Made by a program: the position numbers and the translations under genes
The notes under the pieces: model-generated
Told to the model about the DNA's origin: nothing
Database searches by the model: none
What the model saw: only the letters and a program-made list of their open reading frames with translations
DNA from: Ornithodoros turicata
Taxonomy: Eukaryota > Arthropoda > Arachnida > Ixodida > Argasidae
Direction: 5' to 3'
Assembly: GCF_037126465.1 (NCBI RefSeq)
Contig: NW_026999401.1
Coordinates: forward strand, 394,501-458,500
DNA length: 64,000 nucleotides
Shown: positions 9,427-21,728 of the stretch, piece by piece
How positions within the stretch are numbered: the first letter of the stretch is position 1
Layout: each line of letters starts with the position of its first letter

Positions 9427-12400
9427 CTTAAAACTGCAGCTAATATACTGAGGATACTCCTGTGTAGAATGTGTTGTACGTTTGAGTTCCAAAAAGGAAC
9501 AAAGACAGAGTCGAACTGCTGCTATTAGAGATTTTATGTGTACCAAGTGCGGACTGCCCTCCGACGAAGCCCGCCAAGAAAGATAAACAAGGCAGTGAAC
9601 ATGAGAAGCGAAGGGAGAGCCTTGAACCGGCTGTGCGGAAGCGTGTGAAGATGAGTCACCCGGCTTGGGTCGAATACTAGATACTCCACACCGAGTCTAC
9701 TTCCAGAATGCCTGTCAGACATATCCTCACAATTGCTCATTCTTTCGTAATTTGAGCGTACGGGTGGTCGGTAGATTCAGTGAACTGCGTGCAGCCGCGA
9801 CAGTATTGAGATGGTCCGAAAGAGCTCTACCGAAATAGGGAAATTACCATTTCAATGTTGACTCACTCCTCTTGTAGAACAGCTTCCAGCATTCCTTTTG
9901 CTAAAATTTTAGTTTTACCTCAAGGTTTTTTTTGAGGCCAGCAGGATAAGCATGCGCTTATGACCGCGCTGCAAAGCCTACTTCGCGAGTATAGCGCCGA
10001 AAAAAAAAATTATTCCTTCAGTTTATCAGAAAAACCTTCCTGATTTTTTCTCCACGCATAAATGAGAAGTTCTTCTACAGTTCTATGTAAAGAGCATATT
10101 TGTAGCTTGTTATCGCCATTGAAAATTTTAACCCTGAAACCCTGTGGACTTTTTAAGGATTTGCGCGAATTTACGAATTTTTTACAACACCTAGATCGTT
10201 AAGAAAAGGGTTAATACTTTTTATCACAGACTACTCCCGAGGGGCTTCACACCTGCAAAATTTTGTTTTGGTAGATGCTGTAGCTATTTTTATAAAAAAA
10301 ATGTCAAAATTGGGCAAATTTTGAAGTGTTTCCCAGAATCTCGCAAATCCCAAATTTTGCGGTAAACTATTCAAATTCGGTCAGTTGGTGATATTGGCCT
10401 TCTAGAAAACACGTTTAAATTTTGGGCTTCGTCGGTGCCGTAGAACGCTCACAACACGCTTCCAGAGGGGCCACGGTTTTTGCTCGAAGCGCGAACTTCA
10501 GAGCTCCGTAGCGTCGGAACGCGTCGCTATTTGAGGCTAATATTTTGGATTTAGGTTACGTCTACCACCACAATGAACTCTGATTTTTTTTTCGTAAAAA
10601 TCGTGGTCGAGCACCATCGCCGGATCATTTGGCGTGGAATGACCCACCTTCACTGCTGGTTCTGTCTTGTGCTGCTCGTTTTGTGTTGTATTGTTTGTCC
10701 TTCCCCCAATCTGAGACACATGTTGCCCACGTCATTAAATATAGATATGACGTTACAAAAAAAAAAGAAAAACACTAAGCTGTAACTCTCAGCGGTCATT
10801 AAAGGCGCTACCCACTCCGTTGCCAGGGATGCGAAACTGCAGTGCACACTCCGAGATTACAACGAAATATGCAAAAACACAGAAAGAAAACAAAAAAGAA
10901 GAAGGAATACACCGTCACCGTCAGATGACTTACAGCTTGTGTACGCAAGCGGCGGTTCTAAGCAAACCCGAATTTATCTTCCATTCGTATTTTAGAAGGA
11001 TGTCCATGCTGTCCACGTTTCCGTGAGAACAAAGTCAGCGCCAGCAAAGTCTTCTTCGGCGACGCCGGCAGCAGTGCCCAGATAGGCACAATTCCGGTGC
11101 AACGTTCAGCCAGTTCAGCGACGCACTCCTGTAGCTGTATAGCCAATAAATATCAGGAGCTATTTTCCTTCGCGTAGAGGTTAGCGCCGTGGCCCCGTGG
11201 CCTCGTCGCTTCGTTTCGCGCATGAACACTCTCTCTCCACGCAATAGGTTGTTCTGCGAAGACAAGGTTGCGTTCGCTGTATGTCTGTACATCTGCGTGT
11301 GGCTTGTACGAAAAGTGTTGGATGCCTAAGACGACGGTAAGTTGACTTACGTCCTCATACATTGAAATGGTGGATTGATAACGCTCTCACCGGTGGCATT
11401 CTCTTGGGTTCTGATTGAGGAAATAAATCTGTTTAATGTTCATCCACCACATTCTGTTTAGTTACTAATTTTGGGAGTGCCATGATGTAGGAGTTTGTTT
11501 AGCGGCATGTTAGGAAAGTGTTCCTAGCCATTCATTTTGTGCACCCGATTAATATATAAGAGAGAAGTTGAAAAAGGAGACATACACAGGAGTAATGGGA
11601 AGCTGCCTTGCAACAAAGGGTTTGCTGTTACGCGGTATGTTTTGCAGACAGTGACGTCCCATGTTACTGTTTTGTATTCGCAGAACTAACTACTCTTTCA
11701 GAAATACAGACACCGTGCCGTCTCGGTTCGCTTATCAATTCTGTGGAAGAGGAGACGCGATTCACAGAGAAGTGGAAAGCTAAATCACAGGCGCCGGGCG
11801 TTTTAGTAGTTAGTCTTTTGAAATATTCGAAGTCTGACTACATGTTGGGTGCCCTTCTTAAATTACCGCAATGCCGGGAGGTAAAGGATAGAGTGTCACC
11901 CGTGTTATTCGAATGCTTTGCGTGTTATTAAGTGAAATGCTTGCTACGTGTGAGGACAGCCACCCTTACTTGAATCCTGGTCACCTGTGCTGGTATCTTT
12001 CGATGCCAGGCATATTCTCTATGCATAAAAGGAGGGAGACTCGACAACCACGGATCACGAAATGGCTTGTCCAACTGAGCTCTTCAACTACTGGAACTCC
12101 GGAAAGCGCAGCTTTGCGGAGAAATCTCAATTTCTTTAAATTTTGCGGCGCATGTCTCCCTCGTCTTGTCGTCTGATTTACAAAACTCATCGCATTGTTA
12201 TTTTGAATGCAAAAACTAATTAACGTGCTCCTTGCTAAAGATACAATAAAACGGAAATATAAAATCTGACTATGCCGTGACTTTACTGGCATTCGCTTCG
12301 TTAGAAAAAGTTACGTTTCAGGCTGCATATCAAAGGCACTCGTAATGCCTTGCCAACTGTGAAGGATGCAAAATGTACCTATACCGTAATATTTACTGCT

Positions 12401-12640
12401 GGGTAATACTGGCACGCCAGTTTTCAACTCCAGTATCGGTAATGTAGATCCCATATTGCCCAGGCAGCGGCTCAACATTCACTTTACATTGTTCCCATAA
12501 TCTGTAAATAGGAGATCAATAGATGTCTAATCAAGGTATAGTGTGGGATAAAGGTTTACGGAACGCGTTCCGGCGCATTCCTTCCGCAGAGTTTCACGCC
12601 AGCAGCGAATGGGTCATTGCGGATATACACGTCTGCCTAG
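9427..12640. other. Gene-poor DNA, nothing clearly identified
   Basis: This 3.2-kb stretch contains only short open frames without recognizable domains. T-rich and A-rich tracts occur around 9920-10310 and 10755-10790. I found no terminal repeats or splice-consistent exons here. It belongs to the block bounded by the two CAGTGGCGTAGCC MITEs. Confidence 0.3.
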
Positions 12641-12647
12641 GTAACCC

Positions 12648-12847
12648 AATAGGCCATTTGCGAAAGTTCCAGGGAGAAGCGCGCATGCCGGGAAATGCTG
12701 TGCAAAACGACAGCGACGGCGCATGCGCCAGTCCGGCGACGACGACGATCGGAGACGATAGCAAATCGCTGTCGTTTTGCCCAGCATTTCCCGGCATGCC
12801 CTGTCAGAGCGCGCGCTGCTCCCTGGAACTTTTTCAAATGGCCTATT
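12648..12847. mobile_element. 200-bp foldback element
   Basis: The arms are about 70-80 bp and run from AATAGGCCATTTG to GGCCTATT. They include the shared blocks AAGTTCCAGGGAG and GGCATGCCGGGAAATGCTG. The right arm carries about 12 extra bases. The central loop is about 50 bp. This is typical of a small foldback MITE able to form a long hairpin. Confidence 0.75.
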
Positions 12848-12859
12848 ACCTGTTTGCAA

Positions 12860-14670
12860 GTCCGTACGGTACCGTTCGCCTCTAGTGTGTGTCTCCGAAG
12901 GAGGAGTGCGTTCCGTCAAGTTTTGTCCAGTACTGGACAACATTGGGGCGCCCACAACAACTTACATGTTTCTGAGCAGTTATCGTGTTTTTTCAATGGG
13001 GTTACCTGTGTTGTTCACACACCAATGGACTGAATTACGACGTTCCGAACCGAATATACCGTGCTGAAAACGGAAGGAAATAAAATGGGAGACAAGCCTG
13101 AACACCTCAACTCAGTTGGTGTTGCACACTCGGTATCACACCGTAGAATTGCTGTTATTCCTGCGCATTAAACTCACCAGGGTTCAGAGGTGGATATGTT
13201 TATTGAAAGGCCGTATTTGCTATTCATTAAAAAGAAGAAAGAAAAGGAAAAGGAGAAAAATAAAGAAACACACCCAAAAGGGGGCCTTAGAGGCTGGTCC
13301 AGAGGCCGGTGTCACCAATAAAGCTCAAGAGGGAGGTCGTAACCGGCCTCTGGTTGTGCAGAACCAGACCGAGCAGAGTGGCCAAAGCGATGTTGGGCTA
13401 CCCAAGTCGTTGCAAGTGGGGTTGGAGGATGAACGTTTCAGAGAGATACCGGTTGCGGGATAGTAGGTACTGCTTAATGTCACCTTCCGCGCGACAAGCT
13501 GTGCGATTGCTTGTGGGTTTGGTTTTTGTTCGTCACCCCCATAGAATATATACAGAACACACAAACACACACAAAGCCCAGTGCAGGGGTGATCAGAACG
13601 AGGGAGTGAAGTGCACTCGTTAGGATTTTGATTGTGCTTTTACACGATAATCACAGAAAATCGTTGGCGCGAATACATCTGGCGTTCATTCGTACCCGGT
13701 ATTCAGTTTCTTATTCGATACGTCACCCGTATTGCGACAACCTGTTACGTACAGAGGCACGCAGAAATGCTTTCCCTATCTTTTCAAAAGCCGCAGTGGC
13801 AATATGGTGTGTCAGTATTTGTCCCATTTAGTGAAAGGTTTCGTTTGATTCGTTCAGAGCAAGAATAAAATCACTTCTTGAATATCACGTCCGGGTCACC
13901 AAATGAAGGAAACAGGCGCGACAACCTTCATGTTGCGTGATATTCAAGAGGTGATTTTATTCCAGCGGAGATCGCGCCGGCAACGGCTCGGCACGAGAGG
14001 ATAGCGATGGCGCTGGAACCGCTACAGTACTATTGGGCCGATGTTGCCAACATTGGGAAAGTGTGGGACCAGTATTTGCCTGGCTGAACAAATACTGGAC
14101 AGACTGCATGCGTGTCAATGCTGGTTTAATTGATACAGTATGGAAAAGGCAGTGGGCCGTACCTGAGCCGAAAGCAGGCATGGTGATACTCGACCTCTCA
14201 TGGACCATTGTGCCTTGCAGAATTATTTTGCCAGTAGTGGTGTTCCATCTATCCCATATAAGCCCATTCCCTTTTCTCACATGGACCAACTATCGTGGAA
14301 TATTGTTTGGCTGGCGTCTACATGCGTCTTTAGACAATATTATTTAGACAACAGTTATGTCCAACCCACATTGCCCCCTTTCAGCCAATATTGTTTGGTT
14401 GCCGCCCATGTCCGGTCCCTATTGTCCGCTCGGACCAAATATTCTTTGCCCCTCGGCTTTCTGTAGACAACATCGTCTATCTCCTGCAAATATCACCCGT
14501 TTGCTGGCTGGATATGGAGACCATATTTCCAAGTACCACTTAATGCAGACCGGTTGATGGCACCCTTGGGCTAGTATTCGCATGCTACAAGAATTATGGG
14601 AGAATAATGGTAAGCGTGGACCTCTATAGCATCGGTAGTTCCAGGGCAACGGCAGTAATCGACCGCTTTA
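12860..14670. other. Gene-poor DNA with a hairpin and degenerate repeats
   Basis: At 13864-13961 there is a 98-bp inverted repeat with 26-bp arms (AATAAAATCACTTCTTGAAT on the left, one mismatch) and a second small stem inside (ATGAAGG/CCTTCAT). From about 14030 to 14480 short motifs of the type CCAACATTGG, AATATTGTTTGG and ACTGGAC recur, suggesting a decayed internal repeat. Near 14690-14712 a fragment resembles the CAGAGCCG MITE terminus. I see no supported coding exon. Confidence 0.4.
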
Positions 14671-14812
14671 GCACGTCCTTACGTCCCTTTTAATATACGA
14701 ATACGGCTCTGGGATGGTGAGTGGTTCTAAGCACCGCTGAACAGTGCTCGTACGGCAGATGTGTTACACATAGTCGGCTCTTTTATAAGGCGTCTGTAAA
14801 AGATTCATCTTT

Positions 14813-14823
14813 TTCCTTTCCAG
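14813..14823 (+). promoter_or_regulatory. Predicted 3' splice site before the LRR coding exon
   Basis: A pyrimidine tract followed by CAG lies 41 bp upstream of the ATG. The next in-frame codons include a stop, so the joined upstream exon would be non-coding leader. It is a prediction from consensus only. Confidence 0.5.
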
Positions 14824-16976
14824 TTTAACCTGCCGAGGCCGACTTCTGTGAAGGGGTGTACAAGATGGAAGAATTATTTTCCTTGCACAAGGAGTTAGAC
14901 GTTTGGAAATGTTGCCGCCATGGAACAAGGGAAGAGTGCGTGTTGCCAAACAAGCTGCTCGTCTGGAACAAAGTGCTTTCGTGCTGCAGCGTCTACCTCA
15001 CTGAGACTGAACAAGGAGTGCTGACGCTTTTCTTCACCGGTGATATCCCTATTACAAGTCGCAATGCTGGACATGTGGAAATACTCTTAAGGATCATAGG
15101 CGAACACGACAGCATCAAATATTTCAGTTTCCGTGTGGTAAATATTGATATTCTGCACTGCATCCTGGGATCCTTGACAGTACGATCGGATGTGCGCGGG
15201 ATCATCTTGAATTATACAGGTTATAACGGAGATTTCTACCCTTTCTTGGGCTTGTATGACTGTGTAAAGACGTTTCCTTCAGCCTCTGAGCATTTTAAAC
15301 TTGGGACACCAATGACGACAGCCACCATGATATTAAGCATTGTGCGCAAGGTAACATCACTCGAAGTGTTCCACATCGACAAGCTGGATATTGAGAACGA
15401 CGCGGCAGTTGAGCTCGGCGTGGAGTTAGCGAAGAAACGTTCTCTTAAATCACTTTCCCTGGGTCCAAGTTGTACAGACGTTTCGTTTTCCTATATATCT
15501 ACACTCCATACTATGCAGTCAGCCGATAAAGATCAAGCATGCAGCCTGAACTCTTTGGCTTTATGGGCATTGTGTGACCAGCGCAGAATGCTTTGGGATT
15601 TTTGGTTGTCAAATACCGCGATCGCTCACGTGAATCTATCTGGATGCCATAATGACACAGGAGTTACTGCTGATCAACGTATTCTTGACGATGAAGTAGT
15701 AATGCTCACTAACACTCTGTCTCGCAACAGCAACGTTGAGGTACTCGTTTTGCGAGATGTGCAATTTCGCCTGGAAGGGGCTGTTGCATTGGGCCAACTG
15801 ATGGTCACAAACACGGCGTTACGTACAATCGACATAAGCGGGAGTCACCTCGGGACGGACGAGTGCATAGCATTGGCAGATGGACTACGACTGGCGAAGG
15901 TTCTTCAAGAATTAATCATGGAAGGTTGTTACTTCACACGCACGGGGGCAATGGGAATCTGTGAAGCCTTGCGAGAAAACGAATCGTGCATAACTGTCAG
16001 CTTCGGTGAAATTTGTTCTTCCAGAAATCAAATGACAACAAGTGATTTCGTCGAACTAGCTCTAGCCGATCTCCGAGGGAGAATTTGCTTTTCCTGGGAT
16101 GCTCATGCGATACTAAGCGGCCACAGCCTTCTTATGCAGCCACGACACGTGAAGAGGATAATACTGAATTCCGACACGGGTCATGATATTCCAGCGGACG
16201 GGTTTTGCGCTTTTCTCGAACAGGAGGGGACACTGGTCGACGAAGTGGATCTCAATTTATCCTATCCGGCTTCTAACTTAGTGCGAAAGCTGGCTGAGTG
16301 TCTTCAGCGCCAAAATGGCCTTCAGGCTCTTCGGTTAACCCGTTACGAGGAATGCAATGAACCAGAGCGCAGAGTACTGCGGTTACTCGCTCGGAGCTTG
16401 GAGAAGAACACCACGCTCTGCGCTTTACACCTTGTTTCCCGAGTGAGTGACGTCATTCATTGTTTTGCGCGTGTGATACGCAAAAACAAGTCCTTGAATA
16501 AGATGACCATATGGTGTAATCTACAGACTGGTGTTTTACAGGAGCTAGAGGAGCATATGGAATGCAACTACGCTGTCACATCGTTTAATCTTTGTCAAGA
16601 TATCTCACGCGATGAAAAACAGCGCATCGAGGCCCTAGCTGCGCGGAACACAGTTTTACAAGATCGATCCCTGCATTTCATGTCGGAGGATGTCGTTGTC
16701 AAGAAGTGCTGGGTGGAAGCGTTTGAACTGACACGTGACACGGGGACGCTCAGGAGAGCCATCATGTCCAAGTTGAAGAAATCGCAAGAAGAAGCGCAAT
16801 TCCTGATCGACCGAAAACAGCGGTACATCCGCGACCACTACTTCACAATCACTGCAATCAGCAAAGGATGGATTGTGTGCAATCCATCTCTAACGGGTGC
16901 AACTCAACTAGAGGACCTTCCCGCGGAATGCCTATTCCATATCGCGGGCTATCTGAGTATAAGTGATGTTGTGTGA
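14824..16976 (+). CDS. LRR protein with C-terminal F-box-like motif (coding 14865-16976)
   Basis: A single uninterrupted 703-codon frame. I start it at ATG 14865, which has a good context (AAG before, G after); an in-frame TAA lies upstream at 14826. A strong 3' splice site (TTTTTCCTTTCCAG, ending at 14823) suggests a spliced 5' UTR followed by one coding exon. The protein contains several leucine-rich repeats of the ribonuclease-inhibitor/NLRC3-like kind. Clear examples lie near residues 195-205, 290-300, 318-328 and 345-356, separated by helical stretches. No NACHT ATPase or CARD is present, so it is not a full NLR. The last 25 residues (EDLPAECLFHIAGYL) resemble the first half of an F-box, which would link it to SCF ubiquitin ligases, but the stop comes before a complete F-box. 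The motif could be vestigial, or a 3' exon could be missed (GTATAAGT near 16957 is donor-like). Substrate and role are unknown. The gene lies within the block bounded by duplicate MITEs. Confidence 0.8.
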
Positions 16977-17332
16977 TCCGTCCGATAAAACTACGATGAA
17001 CCTCTATACTCAACAGTGTCTTTACGGCCTGCGCCACACCAACGCGATATGCATTTTTTTTTCATGTTCTACTTTACAGCTCGAGCGAGGCACTCTTGAA
17101 GACTGACTCTAATTATCAAAACCTTCGTAGCAGGTGTTGCTTTGTCTTCAATGGAAATACATTGAAAGCTTTTTGCATGTGTGAGCTGCACATAAACGCA
17201 CATACAGGCATCGTTTGTGGAATCGCCGATAGCATTTCCACCTTTATTACCTTCTTGTTTCTGGAGTGTTAATCCTGTGCCTCTTGAACTGTGTACTATG
17301 GTAGCCCTACACGATGGTCAAAATATATACAG

Positions 17333-18234
17333 CAGGGTGTCCACGCTAAGTGTGAACAGATTTTTTAAAAATATATCAATCACTTTTTCCGAGATGAAAT
17401 CAAATTGCAATATAGCATATGCTGAAGGGCACTCCCTAGGGGGGCATTAACACACTCCTAAGGCAATGTCTTAATTAACTTTCAATAATTAACTTTTTAA
17501 TTATAAAAGCTACGAAGTTGCTCCAATGACAACATCTGATCTCTTCGGTCACCAGATACCAAAACCGTTTTCGGAACAAAAATCAGTTCGATAGATCGTC
17601 CGCAAAAAATTCGTGAAGGAACGCCATTTTTTTTCTTTATTTGGTTTATTGCGCATCTTTAAAGAAGCAGCATTCCTTTACCCCCAGTGTGAGAGAGTGA
17701 AAGAGCACAGTGCCGCCTCATGCGTCGAAGATTAGCTTTAACTTGCGCAAACAAAACAAAAACACAAATCTATCGGGTGACTCTATCGCCACTGCCCTTA
17801 TCTTGGGCTGCATTTTCTGTTTTCTTTTAATCTTTTTCCAGGACGCAAGAGGCGATAGTGTGCTCTTTCATCCTCTCGTATTGGGGGCGAAGGAAAGAGG
17901 CGTCTCTAGAGATGCGCAATGAATAAAATAAAGAAAAAAATGGCGTTCCTTCACGAATTTTTTGCGGACGATCTATCGAACGGATTTTTGTTCTGAAAAC
18001 GGCTTTGGTATCTGGTGACCGAAGAGATCAGATGTTCTCATTGGAGCAACTTCGTAGCTTTTATAATTAAAAAGTTAATTATTGAAAGTTAATTAAGACA
18101 TTGCCTTAGGAGCCTGTTAATGCCCCCCTAGGGAGTGCCCTTCAGCATATGCTATATTGCAATTTGATTTCATCTCGGAAAAAGTGATTGATATATTTTT
18201 AAAAAATCTGTTCACACTTAGCGTGGACACCCTG
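17333..18234. mobile_element. Foldback element with ~300-bp inverted arms
   Basis: The left arm runs from CAGGGTGTCCACGCTAAGTG and the right arm ends at the complementary CACCCTG. The arms match over about 300 bp (17333-17632 against 17940-18234) with scattered differences. Even the central part is partly self-complementary (for example GTGAAAGAGCACAGTG against GTGTGCTCTTTCATCC), so the whole 900 bp could fold. It lies about 350 bp downstream of the LRR gene stop; the bases between (16977-17332) show nothing I can identify. Confidence 0.8.
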
Positions 18235-18239
18235 TATAT

Positions 18240-18773
18240 TGGGGCAACGGTGCTCTTTCACAGGACACTTCTGCTGTATGCTTCTTTCTTTTGGAAATGG
18301 TAATCAATAAATAAGGGAGAAACATGTGCTCTACTTGTTGCTATAGTTGCCAGTGATAGCTCTACCCGAGCGCCGATGAAATCGACCCAGGACCTGGTGA
18401 TTGGAAACAGCGGAGAGGCGCGATATCTCTAACCCGGCGATATGGATAGTAAATGGGTTCTGCAGAGTCCGAAAAACACTGCTATACTGTTGCATGCATC
18501 TGATGAAGTCCCCCAAGGAGAACTATGACGAGAAGTATACCACCAAACTCTTATCTGCTTGCGTGAGCAGCAGGTAAAAGGTATACACTCTGAGGTATAA
18601 TTTGCGACCCATCTCGCTAAAGCTGTATTGCAACCGCATTTCTACTCAAACAAATTTTGCCTGATGGAATAGTTAGTAAGCAATCGAGCTGGTGATGTAG
18701 ATGCATACTTAAGAACTCCAAGACGAGGAACACTTCTGACTTTAAAAGATTGAAACTTTGTGTTGTTCGTGCA
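18240..18773. other. Intergenic, nothing identified
   Basis: No exon, RNA or terminal repeat could be supported in this stretch. It forms the left flank of the second CAGTGGCGTAGCC MITE. Confidence 0.3.
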
Positions 18774-19212
18774 CAGTGGCGTAGCCAGACCTCCAAAGTA
18801 GCGGGGGGGGGGGGGGGGCTCGATACGAAAACTTGCCCCTCCCCTCCACTGATCCTGGGTGCGACAGCACACACATACTTGTCCACACCGCAAAATGCGG
18901 TTGAAAAAAACAAACAAAAGAACAAAATTAATTGATTTGGACGTTCACAATACGATTCCATATATAGGCTGTCATGTCCAGTGAGGTGGTGTCACGAGAT
19001 TGTAAGCACTTTGAAAAGCTCATACTTTGAAAACCATTCACGAGTGCTGCTTAGATAGCCGCCATGAACTGCAAGAACTTTCGCGATCGTCACACTGGTC
19101 CCCCCCCCCCATATTATTTTCTCCTCGGATTTGCACGATTTGCGTCGGTCGGGTCGTGGCAGCTAGGGGGGGCTTGAGCCCCCCCCCCCCCCTCCCCGTG
19201 GCTACGCCACTG
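18774..19212 (+). mobile_element. CAGTGGCGTAGCC MITE, copy 2
   Basis: Same termini, orientation and interior as copy 1 at 8032, with long G and C runs near both ends. Its right flank is GTTACCTG (19213-19220), which equals the left flank of copy 1 (8024-8031). Its own left flank (TTCGTGCA) does not match. The pattern suggests that the two copies are products of recombination at a single original insertion. Confidence 0.75.
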
Positions 19213-19279
19213 GTTACCTGCCATATTTCCGGTATGATACCGTTTCCGTTTTTGTTACCGTTTCTGTTACCTTCCCCTG
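19213..19279. mobile_element. Right end of the split MITE beginning at 7382
   Basis: Contains CCGTTTCCG, GTTACCGTTTCTGTTACC and terminates CCTTCCCCTG, the inverted counterpart of CAGGAAAAGG at 7382. It is the partner half that flanks the LRR-gene block on the right. Confidence 0.5.
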
Positions 19280-20975
19280 ATCTGGGGGACGAAAAACAAC
19301 CGAGAGAGCGGGAGAGTATTGGGGGAAATTAGAGGGACTTGACCTGCGGACTCCGTAGGAAAAACGGACCTGCTCGGAGGCTCGGACTGACTTTGCCATA
19401 CGGTGTAAATCTTGTCCACTTCAAATCCGTTGCTGTAAATAAACCTGTAACCAAGCACTGAAGATTGTCCGCAGTCAAGTACCAGACTCAAAATTAGGGA
19501 TGTGCCATTCGAATCCTTGAATCCTATAGGCAGTGATTCGAGATTCGGGAGTCCGGATCCCACTGTCCTTAAAAAGGCGAATCGCGTTTGTTTGTTTCTT
19601 TTCCAAATTGGCGCCTCAGGACAAGTCCACCGAAAGCCTCATTGACCGACGGGTGTTTTCTTGTTTGTTTGTTTACATTTGTTCTAGACTGAAAGAGTTC
19701 AGGCAGGAATTGTTTCATTACAAGTTTAAAAGTAACGTGGTTTTGTTGTTGTTAGTAGCTTAGTTTTATGGAAATAATCCAGACTCGAGAACTTATGGTC
19801 ATTAAAAAGAAAAAAAAAATACATAGAAAGAGATTGGAGAGAGATGATTCAACGACGCCATCTCGAACTAAGCATACTATAGCAGGTAATGATGGTTGCA
19901 GAGATCTACGACAGGTGGCTTCAGAGTTGCAAATCGTGACACCAGGTGGCGCCACCGTTCTCCTTGTGATCACCAGTTCTGCACATCCTGGGATGCCGGG
20001 TGTGACGTCATGATGGCAGGTTAGGACAGCTCTGGACAGGCATGTAGGCAGAAGAATGCAAACTGCAGTGAAAGTGGAAACAAGATATGCTAACAACGGA
20101 CACCATCAGTAGCTGTCACAACTAGGACTAGGCACACAACAAATCAGCCCAACGTCTACCACGGAAGCCTATCAAAAGACCGAAAATCGGCGTTTCGATA
20201 ATTCGGTTTTTCTGACTTTTCGGCCTTGTGATTTTTCGGTGTTTTGATCTTTTGGCCTTACGATTGTTCGATGTTTCGATTTTTTTTCCCGGCCTTTTGA
20301 GTTTCGGCCTCATGGTTGCCACCCTTGCACCACAGCAACAGTCACGAGGAGCGCAGCGCGGAATGTCTGTTCTATCCAGGCAAGGAACTGAATCCGCGAT
20401 GCTTTTTTCTCCTCTATAAATTCACGCATCTGTCCCACCTAAGGGTTACTTTGTGAAGCAATTTATTTGGTAAATTATTAACAATCGTGCCAGTGCTACT
20501 CTCATTCCCGAGACCAAAAAAGTGTGGCAGCCTTCATGGAAGACAGAAAATGGCAGGCATGCACTGACAAGAATTTACAACAACCAACGTCCGACATACA
20601 CAGGCACGTCGCTGCCAGTCGCAAACGAAGTGGGGACAAACGTATGATGAGGAGGGCAGTGCGGTGCATCCATTCAACCCGGTTACTTTGTGAACTAATT
20701 TATTCGTAAAATTATTAAGAACTCTATCGACATAGTAGCGCTAATCCCGTGCAGATCGAGGGTGTGGCAGCACTATCGTCATCATCAAGAAAAGAATGAA
20801 ACTGCTTCAACAAGAATGTCGCTTGTAAAAAAAAAAAAAAAAAAAACAGCAACCAGTTATTTATTTATTTAATTTATTTATTATTCAGAAACCCAAAGAA
20901 CCGTGACGGTCATTACATCGGTGATACAAAATTGAAACATAACACAGTATACATGCTAATGCATCATTACGAACA
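19280..20975. other. Repeat-derived intergenic DNA
   Basis: At 20160-20320 a degenerate array of TTTTCGG / TTTTGGCC phrases occurs. At 20442 and 20681 the same 40-bp phrase beginning GGTTACTTTGTGAA recurs, marking a diverged tandem duplication of about 240 bp. An A run lies at 20828 and a TTTA tract at 20858-20880. No gene is supported. Confidence 0.4.
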
Positions 20976-20978
20976 CGA

Positions 20979-21277
20979 ATGGACCTTTTTCACAATCCAA
21001 GCCAATGCCTATACCAAGGCGTTTCACAATGGCCTATGCGCATGCGTATGACCTTGAGGCGCCGGAAAGGATTATCTCCGTCTTCACTAGATGGCGTACT
21101 ATGGGGAAGACAGAAGTGGGGACCAGTGGGGAGACCGCATGTATGGTGCGTCCTTGTAACTCCACTCCGAACCGGTTTTGGTCCTTTGTGCTATCCACTT
21201 GGACTTGTTTTGACGCGCGCCGAGCATAGTTCATTGGAGAGCGGCTAGGATACCACGCGTATGTGAAAAAGGTCCAT
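20979..21277. mobile_element. Short MITE, ATGGACCTTTTTCACA ends
   Basis: Inverted termini ATGGACCTTTTTCACA and TGTGAAAAAGGTCCAT border about 300 bp of non-coding sequence. It splits an array of 85-bp repeats: a partial unit lies to its left (20938-20978) and the main array to the right (from 21729). Confidence 0.7.
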
Positions 21278-21291
21278 TACTACATAATTAA

Positions 21292-21707
21292 AGGGGTTGC
21301 GACAGGTCATCCCAGGTTATGCCAGATAAACAAAAAAAAAATGGTTCTTTACACCGATGGGAACCCGCATTGAAAGTTAACACCCGCGAAGATGATGTTA
21401 TAGAAACGGAGAAAATGATCATCAGTGAATACCGAAACTCAGGCGGCTCTGACATCACAACGTTCGCCGCTACCAGTGCGGGAGCGCACGAGGAGTCACG
21501 TGCTTACGGCTGCCAATGGGAATGGACGCGCAGCTCTCATAGCTCTGTGACGTCTGCACTTTGCTCGGGAGATGTTTTCGAGGGCTTTTATCTCGCTAGG
21601 TACGACACGTAAAAGAATAATTCTTTTTTTTTCCCTCGGTATTCTGGTGTCTAGTACAACGCTTTCACGATGTAATGAACCCCATCTATGAAAGTGTCCC
21701 AACCCCT
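21292..21707. mobile_element. TTAA-flanked MITE AGGGGTTG, complete copy
   Basis: Ends AGGGGTTGCGACA and the complement of AGGGGTTGGGACA, each next to TTAA (21288-21291 and 21708-21711). It is 416 bp long with no coding potential. A second copy with its left half missing forms the 5' border of the zinc-finger frame at 35663-35911. Confidence 0.7.
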
Positions 21708-21728
21708 TTAACGACACAAAAACACAGT

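Noticed and set aside
14856..14864. An upstream start for the LRR protein at GTG 14856
   Set aside because: GTG is not used as a normal start in animals; ATG 14865 has a good context and follows a splice acceptor.
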